A stretch of 9,792 nt of DNA from Bacillota bacterium (GTDB lineage Bacteria > Bacillota > DTU030): contig DUVO01000333.1 in the NCBI GenBank assembly GCA_012841005.1, positions 1 to 9,792 on the forward strand, in the 5' to 3' direction. Of the stretch, positions 1 to 8,640 are shown one piece after another. Numbering within the stretch: position 1 is the first letter of the stretch; the number at the start of each line of letters is the position of its first letter. The position numbers and the translations under genes are program-made. The notes beneath the pieces are model-generated. The model had not been told where the DNA came from and did no database searches. It was given only the letters and a program-made list of their open reading frames with translations.

Positions 1-16
1 GAGAAGGGTGACAGTC

Positions 17-1576
17 ATGGAGATGGATGCTTTTCCCCTGGTCCTGATCATACTTGATGGTTGGGGATTGAACCAGGAAAGAAAAGGGAATGCCATTTAT
101 TGTGCCGCCACACCGAATATGGATAAATACTGGCGTGAATACCCGGCCACAATCCTGGGGGCCGCAGGGGAAAGTGTCGGTCTTCCCGCCGGGCAAATGG
201 GTAACTCGGAGGTTGGCCATCTCAACCTGGGCGCCGGGAGGATAGTGTACCAGGATTTCACCCGCATCAGCAAAGATATTGCCGAAGGTCGTTTTTTCGA
301 AAACCAAATTCTCCAGGCCGCCGTCGGTGCCGCCAGGGAGAAGCAAGGAGCCCTGCACTTGCTGGGGCTTCTTTCCGATGGAGGAGTACACAGCCATTTG
401 GAACACCTCTATGCCTTGCTGGAGCTGGCCAAGGCCCAGGATTTACATAAGGTCTATATCCACGCTTTTTTAGATGGTCGTGATGTACCGCCCGACAATG
501 CCAGGGAGTATATTACCGCCTTGGAGGAGAGGTTGGATTCCCTGGGGATGGGGGAGATAGCAACCATAATGGGGCGTTACTATGCCATGGACAGGGATAA
601 CCGCTGGGAACGGACGGAAATGGCCTATCGTGCCCTGGTATACGGGGAGGGGGAAAGGGCGGAATCGGCGGTAGAAGCCGTCGTGCAGAGCTATCGGAAA
701 GGTGAGACCGATGAGTTTGTGCGTCCGACGGTAATTGTCGACAATAGTGGTCAACCCCGGGCTACCATCAAGGATGGCGATTCCATTATCTTTTATAATT
801 TTCGTCCTGACCGGGCCCGGCAGTTGACCAGGGCCTTCGTGGACGAGGAGTTTACCGGTTTTTCCCGGGGCCCGGGTCATCCCCGGGTGCACTTTACCTG
901 TATGACCCAGTATGATGAAACAATTCCCACCCCTGTTGCCTTTCCTCCTCAGGAACTCAAAAAGACCCTGGGTGAAGTAGTGGCCGAAAAGGGTCTAAAA
1001 CAGCTTCGTATCGCGGAAACGGAAAAGTATGCCCATGTTACCTTTTTCTTCAGTGGGGGGGAAGAAACTCCCTTTGCCGGGGAAACCAGGCGCTTGATCC
1101 CCTCACCAAAGGTTGCCACCTATGACCTGCAGCCGGAAATGAGTGCCCGGGAGGTGACTGCCGCTGTTTTGGAAGAACTGGAGCGGGGGTATGCCCTGGT
1201 GGTTCTCAACTTTGCCAATCCCGATATGGTTGGCCACACCGGCTGCATGGAGGCAGCCGTCAGGGCGGTGGAAACTGTCGATGAATGTGTCGGCAGGGTG
1301 GTGGAGAAGGTAGGTGAATTGGGGGGGACAGTTCTGATCTCTGCCGACCATGGCAATGCCGAGCAGATGCTGGATCCGGTTACTGGTGGGGCCCATACTG
1401 CCCATACGACCAATCCCGTCCCGTTGATCCTGATTTCCCCTTTTAGAAGGGGAGTATCCCTGCGGGAGGGGGGAAAGCTGGCCGATGTGGCTCCGACGAT
1501 CCTGGACTTACTGGGGATAGAACAGCCGCCGGAAATGACCGGGACATCACTGCTCCTTGGAAAAGATATTAAATAA
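17..1576 (+). CDS. gpmI: 2,3-bisphosphoglycerate-independent phosphoglycerate mutase
   Basis: Interconverts 3- and 2-phosphoglycerate in glycolysis and gluconeogenesis; cytosolic, two-Mn enzyme of the alkaline phosphatase superfamily. From the ATG at 17 it is 519 residues, close to the usual ~510. Visible signatures: LDGWG with metal ligand Asp14; MGNSEVGHL with the phosphorylated nucleophile Ser64; [29 protein letters not shown] with Asp403 and His407; [10 protein letters not shown] with Asp444 and His445; and the AHTTN histidine near 463. Start: GAGAAGG at 1-7 lies 9 nt before ATG 17, a good ribosome-binding distance. A GTG at 8 abuts that site and is less likely; ATG 26 is a further option. 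The frame stays open to the window edge, so an earlier start cannot be fully excluded. It precedes eno by 47 bp in the same direction, so the two are probably cotranscribed from a promoter outside the window. Confidence 0.97.
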   Translation: MEMDAFPLVLIILDGWGLNQERKGNAIYCAATPNMDKYWREYPATILGAAGESVGLPAGQMGNSEVGHLNLGAGRIVYQDFTRISKDIAEGRFFENQILQAAVGAAREKQGALHLLGLLSDGGVHSHLEHLYALLELAKAQDLHKVYIHAFLDGRDVPPDNAREYITALEERLDSLGMGEIATIMGRYYAMDRDNRWERTEMAYRALVYGEGERAESAVEAVVQSYRKGETDEFVRPTVIVDNSGQPRATIKDGDSIIFYNFRPDRARQLTRAFVDEEFTGFSRGPGHPRVHFTCMTQYDETIPTPVAFPPQELKKTLGEVVAEKGLKQLRIAETEKYAHVTFFFSGGEETPFAGETRRLIPSPKVATYDLQPEMSAREVTAAVLEELERGYALVVLNFANPDMVGHTGCMEAAVRAVETVDECVGRVVEKVGELGGTVLISADHGNAEQMLDPVTGGAHTAHTTNPVPLILISPFRRGVSLREGGKLADVAPTILDLLGIEQPPEMTGTSLLLGKDIK

Positions 1577-1581
1577 AATGA

Positions 1582-2913
<1,332 letters not shown>

Positions 2914-2983
2914 TTTCCGGCAGAGAAACGGCAATATTCGTTGGAAACCCGGAAGCAAACCCCGGGGATTGAAAGGAGATATG

Positions 2984-3019
2984 AAACGGTGTGCAAGGGT
3001 GATTGTCACACCGTTTTTT
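2984..3019 (+). terminator. Intrinsic terminator after eno
   Basis: A perfect 10-bp stem (AAACGGTGTG at 2984-2993 with CACACCGTTT at 3007-3016) has a 13-nt loop and runs into six consecutive T residues at 3014-3019. This is a textbook rho-independent terminator. It ends the gpmI-eno transcript and separates it from secG. Confidence 0.9.
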
Positions 3020-3063
3020 CTTACGAAATTTTCCCATCTGCACCGGGCTCAAAGCACCTCATG

Positions 3064-3092
3064 TTGCCATTTCCTCTGCATTGTGTTACAAT
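3064..3092 (+). promoter_or_regulatory. Sigma-A-type promoter for secG
   Basis: A -35 element TTGCCA (3064-3069) is followed by a 17-nt spacer and a -10 element TACAAT (3087-3092). A TG one base upstream (3084-3085) makes it an extended -10. It lies downstream of the eno terminator, and the predicted start near 3099 would leave a leader of about 65 nt before secG. This is a sequence match only, with no transcript evidence. Confidence 0.7.
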
Positions 3093-3152
3093 AGACCCGA
3101 TTATAGCACAACTTATATTTATCAATTACGTAGGACAGATTATGGTTTTGAT

Positions 3153-3162
3153 GGAGGTGATC
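3153..3162 (+). promoter_or_regulatory. Unusually strong ribosome binding site of secG
   Basis: GGAGGTGATC is a 10-base uninterrupted complement of the 16S rRNA 3' end. Its GGAGG core lies 7 nt before the GTG at 3165. It decides that start against several longer upstream possibilities in the same frame. Confidence 0.85.
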
Positions 3163-3164
3163 AG

Positions 3165-3386
3165 GTGTCATTGGTATTAACTATAATCCACGTTTTGGTC
3201 GCTATTGGCCTTATCGTTTCAGTGATACTGCAATCGGGGAAAAGTGCCGGTCTTTCTGGGGCAATAGCAGGCGGAGCCGAGTCCTTCTTTGGAAGAAAAA
3301 AGGGCTTAGAGGAAAAATTAGAAAGGATTACAGTGATCCTGGCTGTAGTTTTCGTGGTAACGGCTCTTCTTTCGGTATTATTTTAA
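3165..3386 (+). CDS. secG: Preprotein translocase subunit SecG
   Basis: Small integral membrane subunit of the SecYEG channel that assists SecA-driven protein export. From GTG 3165 it is 73 residues, the normal size for Firmicutes SecG. Two hydrophobic helices are visible: about residues 3-22 (LVLTIIHVLVAIGLIVSVIL) and about 54-73 (ending LLSVLF). Between them lies the conserved cytoplasmic stretch with LQSGKSAGLSGAI, GGAESFFGRKKG and EEKLERIT. The in-frame reading continues upstream to 3003, but that part resembles no SecG, overlaps the promoter and the eno terminator, and lacks a ribosome binding site. The gene has its own promoter and a terminator just downstream, so it is probably monocistronic. 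A secG-rnr-smpB-ssrA order is common in Firmicutes; here hppA lies between secG and rnr. Confidence 0.95.
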   Translation: MSLVLTIIHVLVAIGLIVSVILQSGKSAGLSGAIAGGAESFFGRKKGLEEKLERITVILAVVFVVTALLSVLF

Positions 3387-3396
3387 GGTTGCTCTT

Positions 3397-3429
3397 GCAC
3401 CTTACTTCTCGGTGAGGTGCTTTGCTTTG
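3397..3429 (+). terminator. Probable intrinsic terminator after secG
   Basis: Arms GCACCTTAC (3397-3405) and GTGAGGTGC (3412-3420) form a 9-bp stem with one G-U pair and a 6-nt loop, followed by the T-rich tail TTTGCTTT. It starts 10 bp after the secG stop. The broken T tract makes it somewhat weaker than the eno and hppA terminators. Confidence 0.7.
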
Positions 3430-3562
3430 AGGTTTATGCTTCCGGTTTCGTTTTTAGCTGGGAGGAGAATTCCTTTGGTAATAGGGAAGAAAGGTCTGTT
3501 GACTTTTGTTTTCTGTGTACTAAGGGATTAACCAGTTTGGAAATTTGTGCAAAAGGAAAGAG

Positions 3563-3569
3563 AAGGAGG
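3563..3569 (+). promoter_or_regulatory. Ribosome binding site of hppA
   Basis: AAGGAGG ends 9 nt before the GTG at 3579 and supports that start over the ATG at 3597. The rest of the secG-hppA gap (3430-3562) is AT-leaning. It holds a TTGACT at 3499-3504 but no matching -10 at normal spacing. Confidence 0.8.
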
Positions 3570-3578
3570 AACAGGTAG

Positions 3579-5543
3579 GTGGAAATATATTTATATATGG
3601 TTCCCCTGGTGGGATTGCTTGCTTTGGCTTTTGTCGCTTTCGTGGCAGCGAAAATAAACAGAACCCCTCCCGGGACGGCCAAGATGACGGAAATAGCTGC
3701 TGCCATTCATGAAGGTGCCATGGCCTTTATAAGTCGTGAATACCGGACACTGCTTTTTTTTGTGCTCTTTGTTTTTATCGCCCTCAGTATCTTTGTTGAT
3801 CTTCCTACGGCAATTTGTTTCTTGCTGGGGGCCTTTTGTTCTGCTCTGACTGGTTATATAGGAATGAATATGGCAACAAAGGCTAATGTCCGGACAGCAA
3901 ATGCTGCCCGGTCCGGCCAGAACCAGGCCCTGGGGGTTGCCTTTGCCGGCGGTACGGTTATGGGAATGTCCGTTGTTGGATTGGGAGTATTGGGGCTGAG
4001 TGTGCTTTACATAATTTTTCAAGATCCGGATATCGTCAACGGTTTTGCCCTGGGTGCCAGTTCTATTGCCCTTTTTGCCCGGGTTGGGGGCGGGATCTAT
4101 ACCAAGGCTGCCGATGTCGGTGCCGATCTTGTCGGTAAGGTTGAAGCCGGTATTCCCGAAGATGATCCCCGTAACCCCGCCGTAATAGCCGATAATGTTG
4201 GTGATAACGTGGGTGATGTAGCCGGGATGGGGGCTGACCTCTTTGAGTCCTATGTTGGTTCAATTATTGCCGGGCTTTCTATCGGCATAGTCACCTTTGG
4301 GATGAACGGAGTTGTTTTGCCTTTTGCTCTTGCGGCAATTGGAATTCTGGCTACCATTATCGCCACCTTTTTCGTCCGGACCGGTGAAGGGGCCAATCCC
4401 CATACTGCCCTGCGCAACGGAACCTTTGCCAGCAGTATCATTGTGGCCGTTGCTTCCTTTTTCCTGTCCCGGAGTATCCTGGGGGATTTGGGAGCCTTTT
4501 TTGCCATAATTGCCGGCTTGGTTGCAGGAACTGCAGTGGGAATTATGACTGAATATTATACTTCCAGCGATTATAATCCAGTAAAGGGAATTGCCAGTGC
4601 CTCCCAGACGGGACCGGCAACAAATATCATCAGCGGGTTGGCGGTCGGTATGGCCAGTACGGCCCTGCCAATTCTGATTATTGCCGGGGCAATTTATGTC
4701 GCCTATTATTTCGCCCAGCTATACGGTATTGCCCTGGCAGCTATCGGTATGCTCTCGACAGCGGGGATGACCGTTGCCGTGGATGCATATGGACCTATTG
4801 CCGACAATGCCGGGGGGATTGCCGCGATGGCAGAATTGGACCCGGCGGTCAGGCAGATTACCGACAGGCTTGATGCTGTGGGTAATACGACTGCTGCCAT
4901 AGGAAAGGGATTTGCCATCGGCTCTGCTGCTCTTACGGCCCTGGCTTTATTCTCTGCCTATGCTACAGCTGTAGGGCTGCAGGAGACGGGAATTAATATC
5001 CTGCAGGCTAATGTAATAGTAGGTATGTTCATTGGCGGAATACTGCCCTTCCTCTTTAGTGCCATTGCCATGCAGGCAGTCGGTAAGGCTGCTTTCCATA
5101 TGATCGAGGAGGTACGCCGCCAGTTTAAGGAAATACCTGGACTGATGGAAGGGAAAGCCAAACCCGACTATGCCCGCTGTGTTGATATAAGCACAACAGC
5201 AGCCCTGCGGGAGATGGTTATTCCCGGGCTGTTGGCAGTGCTGGCCCCTGTTGCTACCGGGCTTTTCTTGGGGAAAGAGGCTTTGGGAGGATTGTTGGCC
5301 GGTTCCCTGCTAACCGGAGTGCTGCTGGCCATACTCATGGCCAATGCCGGTGGAGCCTGGGATAATGCCAAGAAATACATTGAAGATGGCAATTATGGGG
5401 GAAAGGGAACGGCAACCCATGCTGCTGCAGTTGTGGGGGATACTGTGGGTGACCCCTTCAAGGACACGGCTGGTCCTTCCCTCAATATTTTAATTAAACT
5501 CATGACCATAGTTGCTCTGGTTTTGGCTCCACTCTTTGTTTAG
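3579..5543 (+). CDS. hppA: Ion-pumping membrane pyrophosphatase (K+-dependent type)
   Basis: Integral membrane enzyme that hydrolyses pyrophosphate and pumps H+ or Na+ outward, recovering energy from biosynthetic by-product PPi. It is 654 residues, within the family range, and hydrophobic throughout; family members have about 16 membrane helices. The substrate-binding region is complete: [13 protein letters not shown] (179-191), EDDPRN (194-199), then [10 protein letters not shown] (204-213) with its metal-binding aspartates. The C-terminal half of the site is also present ([34 protein letters not shown]). In [10 protein letters not shown] (435-444) position 439 is Ala, where K+-independent enzymes carry Lys, so K+ dependence is expected. 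The gate glutamate is Glu223 in DLFESY, a position shared by Na+ pumps and some H+ pumps, so the pumped ion is undecided. The GTG start is set by AAGGAGG at 3563-3569, 9 nt upstream; ATG 3597 is a weaker alternative. The stop is a tandem TAG TAA. I see no convincing promoter in the 150 bp upstream. Confidence 0.96.
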   Translation: MEIYLYMVPLVGLLALAFVAFVAAKINRTPPGTAKMTEIAAAIHEGAMAFISREYRTLLFFVLFVFIALSIFVDLPTAICFLLGAFCSALTGYIGMNMATKANVRTANAARSGQNQALGVAFAGGTVMGMSVVGLGVLGLSVLYIIFQDPDIVNGFALGASSIALFARVGGGIYTKAADVGADLVGKVEAGIPEDDPRNPAVIADNVGDNVGDVAGMGADLFESYVGSIIAGLSIGIVTFGMNGVVLPFALAAIGILATIIATFFVRTGEGANPHTALRNGTFASSIIVAVASFFLSRSILGDLGAFFAIIAGLVAGTAVGIMTEYYTSSDYNPVKGIASASQTGPATNIISGLAVGMASTALPILIIAGAIYVAYYFAQLYGIALAAIGMLSTAGMTVAVDAYGPIADNAGGIAAMAELDPAVRQITDRLDAVGNTTAAIGKGFAIGSAALTALALFSAYATAVGLQETGINILQANVIVGMFIGGILPFLFSAIAMQAVGKAAFHMIEEVRRQFKEIPGLMEGKAKPDYARCVDISTTAALREMVIPGLLAVLAPVATGLFLGKEALGGLLAGSLLTGVLLAILMANAGGAWDNAKKYIEDGNYGGKGTATHAAAVVGDTVGDPFKDTAGPSLNILIKLMTIVALVLAPLFV

Positions 5544-5582
5544 TAATAGGAGTATGTTTGAGGTTTTGGGTGTATTTGTTAG

Positions 5583-5622
5583 GGGCAGACTAAGTTTACA
5601 GACTTGGTCTACCCATTTTTTT
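5583..5622 (+). terminator. Strong intrinsic terminator after hppA
   Basis: Arms at 5583-5595 and 5602-5614 pair over 13 positions, with one C-A mismatch and one G-U pair, around the 6-nt loop TTACAG. Seven consecutive T residues follow at 5616-5622. It lies 40 bp after the hppA stop and 84 bp before the rnr start, so it either ends hppA or sits inside an rnr leader. Confidence 0.88.
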
Positions 5623-5623
5623 G

Positions 5624-5674
5624 CCTGTTTCCAGGTTTGGTACTGCAAGTACGGATAAGGGGTGTCATCCCCTT
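5624..5674 (+). other. Three small hairpins in the rnr leader
   Basis: Three perfect short inverted repeats lie in a row between the hppA terminator and the rnr ribosome binding site: CCTG/CAGG (5624-5635, loop TTTC), GTACT/AGTAC (5640-5652, loop GCA) and AAGGGG/CCCCTT (5657-5674, loop TGTCAT). No known riboswitch was recognised. I could not find a sigma-A promoter with normal spacing in this 83-bp stretch. The function is unknown, and some of the pairing may be chance. Confidence 0.4.
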
Positions 5675-5689
5675 TAGCCAAGGAGTAAG

Positions 5690-5696
5690 AAGGAGG
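5690..5696 (+). promoter_or_regulatory. Ribosome binding site selecting a TTG start for rnr
   Basis: AAGGAGG ends 9 nt before an in-frame TTG at 5706. Neither the upstream in-frame starts nor the ATG codons at 5730 and 5736 have a comparable site. Confidence 0.75.
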
Positions 5697-5705
5697 TTCT
5701 ATTAC

Positions 5706-7871
5706 TTGATTGAACAGGAAGAAATTTTAATGTTTATGGAAAAAGAGGCGAATAAGCCGGTATCACTGGCGGAGATCGGGGAATATTTCGGAATTGCCGA
5801 AAAGAACTTGGATTCTCTGCGGGCAGTTCTGAAAAGTCTTGAGGACGAAGGGAAAATAGTGCGGATTCGGAAGGGGAAGTATGCCTTTCCTGAGCGCTTG
5901 AATATGCTGGTGGGCCGGCTGCAGGGTCATCCCCGCGGGTATGGATTTGTCCTGGTGGAAGGCGGCGATGATGTCTATATCCCGGCCAACAATATGCATG
6001 GAGCTATGCACAATGACCGGGTGCTGATCAGGATAAATAGTCCAGTCCTCGCTGGAAAAGCCCGGGAGGGGGAGGTTGTCCGGATCCTTGCCCGGGCAAA
6101 TGAACAGGTAGTTGGCACCTATACCGGTACCAATCGCTATGGCTTTGTGGTCCCGGAAGAAAAAAGGATCTGGCAGGATATTTTCATTCCCGGAAGTGCC
6201 ATCGGGGAAGCAAGAAGTGGAGATCTAGTTGTTGCCGCCATAACCAGGTGGCCCCAGGACAAGCGCAATCCGGAAGGGGAAATAGTAGAAGTTATTGGCC
6301 ACAAGGGGGCCTCAGGTATTGATATCCTGGGTATAATAAAAAAATATCATCTTGAGGTCGGATTCCCGGAACCGGCGCTGCGGGAAGCCGGGGAGATTCC
6401 TGCTGTTGTTAAAGGGGAAGAAATAATTGGTCGTACTGACCTGCGGCAGCTGCAGACTGTAACCATAGATAGTGAGGACGCCCGGGACTTGGATGATGCC
6501 CTTTCTATAGAAAGAAAAGCCAATGGCAATTATTTATTGGGGGTGCACATTGCCGATGTTGGCCATTATGTATTGGAAAACAGTGAAATAGATAAAGAAG
6601 CCCGGAAACGGGGCTGTAGTGTCTACTTCCCCGACAGGGTTATACCGATGCTGCCACCCCGCTTATCCAACGGTATTTGCAGCCTTAATGAAGGCGAGGA
6701 TCGCCTGGCCATGACGGTATTTATTGAAGTAGACCCCAGGGGGACTGTGGTATTCTATGAGATCAGGGAATCGGTAATCAAAGTTGCCAGGCGGTTAACT
6801 TATAGTACTGTCAGGGAGATAATAGCCGGCAACGAAGAAATACGGCGCCAGTACAGTGAACTGGTGCCTGACCTGGAGTTAATGGAGGAGCTGCGCCAGG
6901 TTTTAAAAGAGAGGCGCAGGAAACGGGGGAGTATTGATTTCAATTTCCGGGAGAAGAAGGTTAAACTTGACGCCTGGGGCCGGCCGGTAGAAATTGAGCT
7001 TAGAGAACGTAGTGTGGCTGACGAGATGGTGGAAGAATTTATGGTGCTGGCCAATGAAGTAATTGCCGAACATGTCTATTGGCTGAACCTTCCCTTTATT
7101 TACCGGGTACATGAAAAACCAAACCCAGATGACCTTACCTTCTTGCGGGAGTTTCTCCACAATCTGGGCTACTCTTTGCGGTCAGGGGGACGGATTGGGC
7201 CCAAAGACCTGCAGGGAATCCTTTCCTGTGCCCAGGGGAAACCGGAAGAACGGCTGGTCAGTGAAGTGGTATTGCGCTCTTTGAAAAGGGCCCGTTATTC
7301 TGCTGATTGTGTGGGACACTTTGGACTGGCCACCAAATTCTACACCCATTTTACCTCTCCCATTCGCCGCTATCCCGATCTTACAATTCACCGTATTATT
7401 AAGGCGATGCTCAGGGGTACCCTGGATGAGAAGCAGATGCAGAGGCTGGTCGATAAATTAACAAGCATAGCTGAGGAAGCATCCCAAAGGGAACGGATTT
7501 CCGAGGAAGCGGAACAAGAAACGGTAGATTTGAAAGTTGTTGAATATATGCAGGCCAAGGAAGGTCAGATTTTTGCCGGTGTAATAAGCGGGGTGATGCC
7601 CTTTGGCATTTTTGTCCAATTGCCCAATGGGGTAGAAGGGCTGGTGCATGTAAGCAATATGATCGATGATTATTATCATTATCTGGAGAAACACTTGGCC
7701 TTACAGGGGGAGCGGACGAAAAAACGGTACCGGATCGGGGATGAAGTCAGGGTTCAGCTAACCAAAGTCAATTTGGCCGATCGAACTATCGATTTTGAGC
7801 TGGTCGAGGACAGGGAACCTGCCACTGCCGGTGGGGATTGGGGTGGCAGCAGGCGGTCAGGCCGGCTGTGA
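5706..7871 (+). CDS. rnr: Ribonuclease R (3'-5' exoribonuclease)
   Basis: Processive, Mg-dependent 3'-5' exoribonuclease that degrades structured RNA, including nonstop mRNA released by tmRNA-SmpB. From TTG 5706 it is 721 residues. Domains in order: an N-terminal winged-helix segment (about 5-60, PVSLAEIGEYFG); two cold-shock OB domains (about 75-115, GHPRGYGFVL; and about 135-195, GTNRYGFVVPE); the RNB catalytic domain (about 245-570) with TIDSEDARDLDDA carrying Asp255, Asp261, Asp263 and Asp264, matching the four RNase II catalytic aspartates, plus HFGLATKFYTHFTSPIRRYP; and an S1 domain (about 618-702, MPFGIFVQLPNGVEGLVHVS). The tail is short and Gly/Arg-rich, without the long Lys-rich extension of the E. 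coli enzyme. The reading frame is open upstream to 5604, but that part overlaps the terminator and leader hairpins and is not expected to be translated. It sits immediately before smpB and ssrA, which fits their joint role in ribosome rescue. Confidence 0.96.
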   Translation: MIEQEEILMFMEKEANKPVSLAEIGEYFGIAEKNLDSLRAVLKSLEDEGKIVRIRKGKYAFPERLNMLVGRLQGHPRGYGFVLVEGGDDVYIPANNMHGAMHNDRVLIRINSPVLAGKAREGEVVRILARANEQVVGTYTGTNRYGFVVPEEKRIWQDIFIPGSAIGEARSGDLVVAAITRWPQDKRNPEGEIVEVIGHKGASGIDILGIIKKYHLEVGFPEPALREAGEIPAVVKGEEIIGRTDLRQLQTVTIDSEDARDLDDALSIERKANGNYLLGVHIADVGHYVLENSEIDKEARKRGCSVYFPDRVIPMLPPRLSNGICSLNEGEDRLAMTVFIEVDPRGTVVFYEIRESVIKVARRLTYSTVREIIAGNEEIRRQYSELVPDLELMEELRQVLKERRRKRGSIDFNFREKKVKLDAWGRPVEIELRERSVADEMVEEFMVLANEVIAEHVYWLNLPFIYRVHEKPNPDDLTFLREFLHNLGYSLRSGGRIGPKDLQGILSCAQGKPEERLVSEVVLRSLKRARYSADCVGHFGLATKFYTHFTSPIRRYPDLTIHRIIKAMLRGTLDEKQMQRLVDKLTSIAEEASQRERISEEAEQETVDLKVVEYMQAKEGQIFAGVISGVMPFGIFVQLPNGVEGLVHVSNMIDDYYHYLEKHLALQGERTKKRYRIGDEVRVQLTKVNLADRTIDFELVEDREPATAGGDWGGSRRSGRL

Positions 7872-7875
7872 TTAC

Positions 7876-7904
7876 TTGACTTTGCCCTGTTGGTAGGGTA
7901 CAAT
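7876..7904 (+). promoter_or_regulatory. Sigma-A promoter for smpB (and perhaps ssrA)
   Basis: TTGACT (7876-7881), an exact 17-nt spacer, and TACAAT (7899-7904) match the sigma-A consensus at 5 of 6 positions in each box. It begins 5 bp after the rnr stop, with a predicted transcript start near 7911. No rnr terminator lies between, so smpB can probably be read both from rnr and from this promoter. Confidence 0.8.
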
Positions 7905-7943
7905 ATGGGTAAGCTGAAACCTATTTGCATGGGCATGATACTG

Positions 7944-7980
7944 AACCCTTCTTCTGCAGCAATTGCCGCAAGGAAGGGTT
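7944..7980 (+). other. Long hairpin in the smpB 5' leader
   Basis: AACCCTTCTT (7944-7953) pairs with AGGAAGGGTT (7971-7980) over 10 positions with one G-U pair. After a small internal loop, GCAGC and GCCGC pair further around the loop AATT. It lies between the predicted transcript start near 7911 and the smpB ribosome binding site (GGAG at 7990-7993). There is no T tract, so it is not a standard terminator. It could stabilise the mRNA or modulate translation, which is inference. Confidence 0.55.
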
Positions 7981-8002
7981 TACCTTACTGGAGTGGGTTT
8001 AT

Positions 8003-8488
8003 ATGAAGCCAAAGGCGATGGTGGATAAGGATAAACAGGGAGCGGTAATCAACAACCGCAAAGCCAGGCATGATTACCAGATTATAGAAACTATGGAAGC
8101 AGGTATCTCCCTCCAGGGTTCGGAAGTGAAATCCCTGCGGTTGGGCAAGGCCAACCTGCGGGATGGTTATGCCCGGGTTGATAAGGGCGAAGTATTCCTG
8201 TATAATGTGCATATTAGTCCCTATGATAAGGCGAGCTACTATAACCATGAAGCCAAACGCCCCCGGAAACTATTGCTCCATAAAAGGGAGATTAACCGGC
8301 TAATGGGGACTGTCAGGGAGAAGGGTTTTACCCTGGTCCCCCTCAAGATATACTTTACCCGCCGGGGGCTGGCCAAGGTGGAATTGGCCCTGGCCAGGGG
8401 GAAACAAAAATATGATAAGAGAGAGGCAATCGCCCGGAGGGACGCCCAGCGGGAAATGGCCCGGGCGGTGAAGGAGAAATATCGCTGA
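8003..8488 (+). CDS. smpB: SsrA-binding protein SmpB
   Basis: Binds the tRNA-like domain of tmRNA, brings it to ribosomes stalled on broken mRNA, and mimics the missing anticodon arm in the decoding centre. From ATG 8003 it is 161 residues, close to the usual 150-160. Conserved blocks: INNRKARHDY near the N terminus; ETMEAGISLQGSEVKSLR; GKANLRDGYA; NVHISPYDKASYYNHEAKRPRKLLLH; LVPLKIYFTRRGLAKVELALARGK; and the basic C-terminal tail beginning KYDKREAIARRDAQRE that enters the mRNA channel. GGAG at 7990-7993 lies 9 nt before this ATG. An in-frame ATG at 7925 would add 26 residues with a CSNC motif, but it lacks a ribosome binding site and would translate through the leader hairpin. ATG 8018 is also possible. 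It is followed 152 bp later by ssrA, its RNA partner. Confidence 0.96.
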   Translation: MKPKAMVDKDKQGAVINNRKARHDYQIIETMEAGISLQGSEVKSLRLGKANLRDGYARVDKGEVFLYNVHISPYDKASYYNHEAKRPRKLLLHKREINRLMGTVREKGFTLVPLKIYFTRRGLAKVELALARGKQKYDKREAIARRDAQREMARAVKEKYR

Positions 8489-8629
8489 AGTCCCCTGCTC
8501 ACAGCAGTTGAAACTAAATATGAAACTATAGCATCAGGGGCTTGAGTAATGCGAAAACAGCATTGGATGCTGGCAGAGTACGAAGGCGGTGAATAAGCAG
8601 CATTACGCAGTCTGAGCCCGTCAGGGCTT
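8488..8629 (+). other. Structured smpB-ssrA intergenic region, function unknown
   Basis: No gene is seen in the 152 bp between smpB and ssrA, but it is packed with inverted repeats. (1) AAG-CCCCTG (8488-8497, one bulged T) pairs with CAGGGGCTT (8535-8543). (2) GTAATGC (8546-8552) pairs with GCATTAC (8600-8606), enclosing the hairpin CAGCAT/ATGCTG (8558-8572). (3) GAGCCC (8614-8619) pairs with GGGCTT (8624-8629). Inside the first loop TGAAACTA occurs twice, at 8509 and 8521. It may hold the smpB terminator, a tmRNA precursor leader with processing sites, or a separate RNA. I recognise no known family. Confidence 0.5.
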
Positions 8630-8640
8630 CCTCAAAACAT

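Noticed and set aside
1..11. End of an upstream gene (for example tpiA) at the TGA at 9-11
   Set aside because: Only three codons of that frame are in the window, so nothing can be identified, although such an overlap with gpmI is plausible in glycolytic operons.
3003..3164. Upstream in-frame extension of secG
   Set aside because: It would overlap the eno terminator and the secG promoter; the perfect ribosome binding site at 3153-3162 selects GTG 3165.
3499..3527. Possible hppA promoter with TTGACT at 3499-3504
   Set aside because: The only plausible -10 (TACTAA at 3518) is 13 nt away, too close; hexamers at 16-18 nt do not resemble a -10.
5604..5705. Upstream in-frame extension of rnr
   Set aside because: It begins inside the hppA terminator and covers the leader hairpins; the site at 5690-5696 selects TTG 5706.
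7925..8002. N-terminal extension of SmpB from ATG 7925 with a CSNC motif
   Set aside because: It has no ribosome binding site, runs through the leader hairpin, and SmpB homology starts only after ATG 8003.
8508..8534. Possible ssrA promoter TTGAAA with TAGCAT
   Set aside because: The spacer is only 15 nt, the -10 match is poor, and it would lie over 100 bp before the mature tmRNA.
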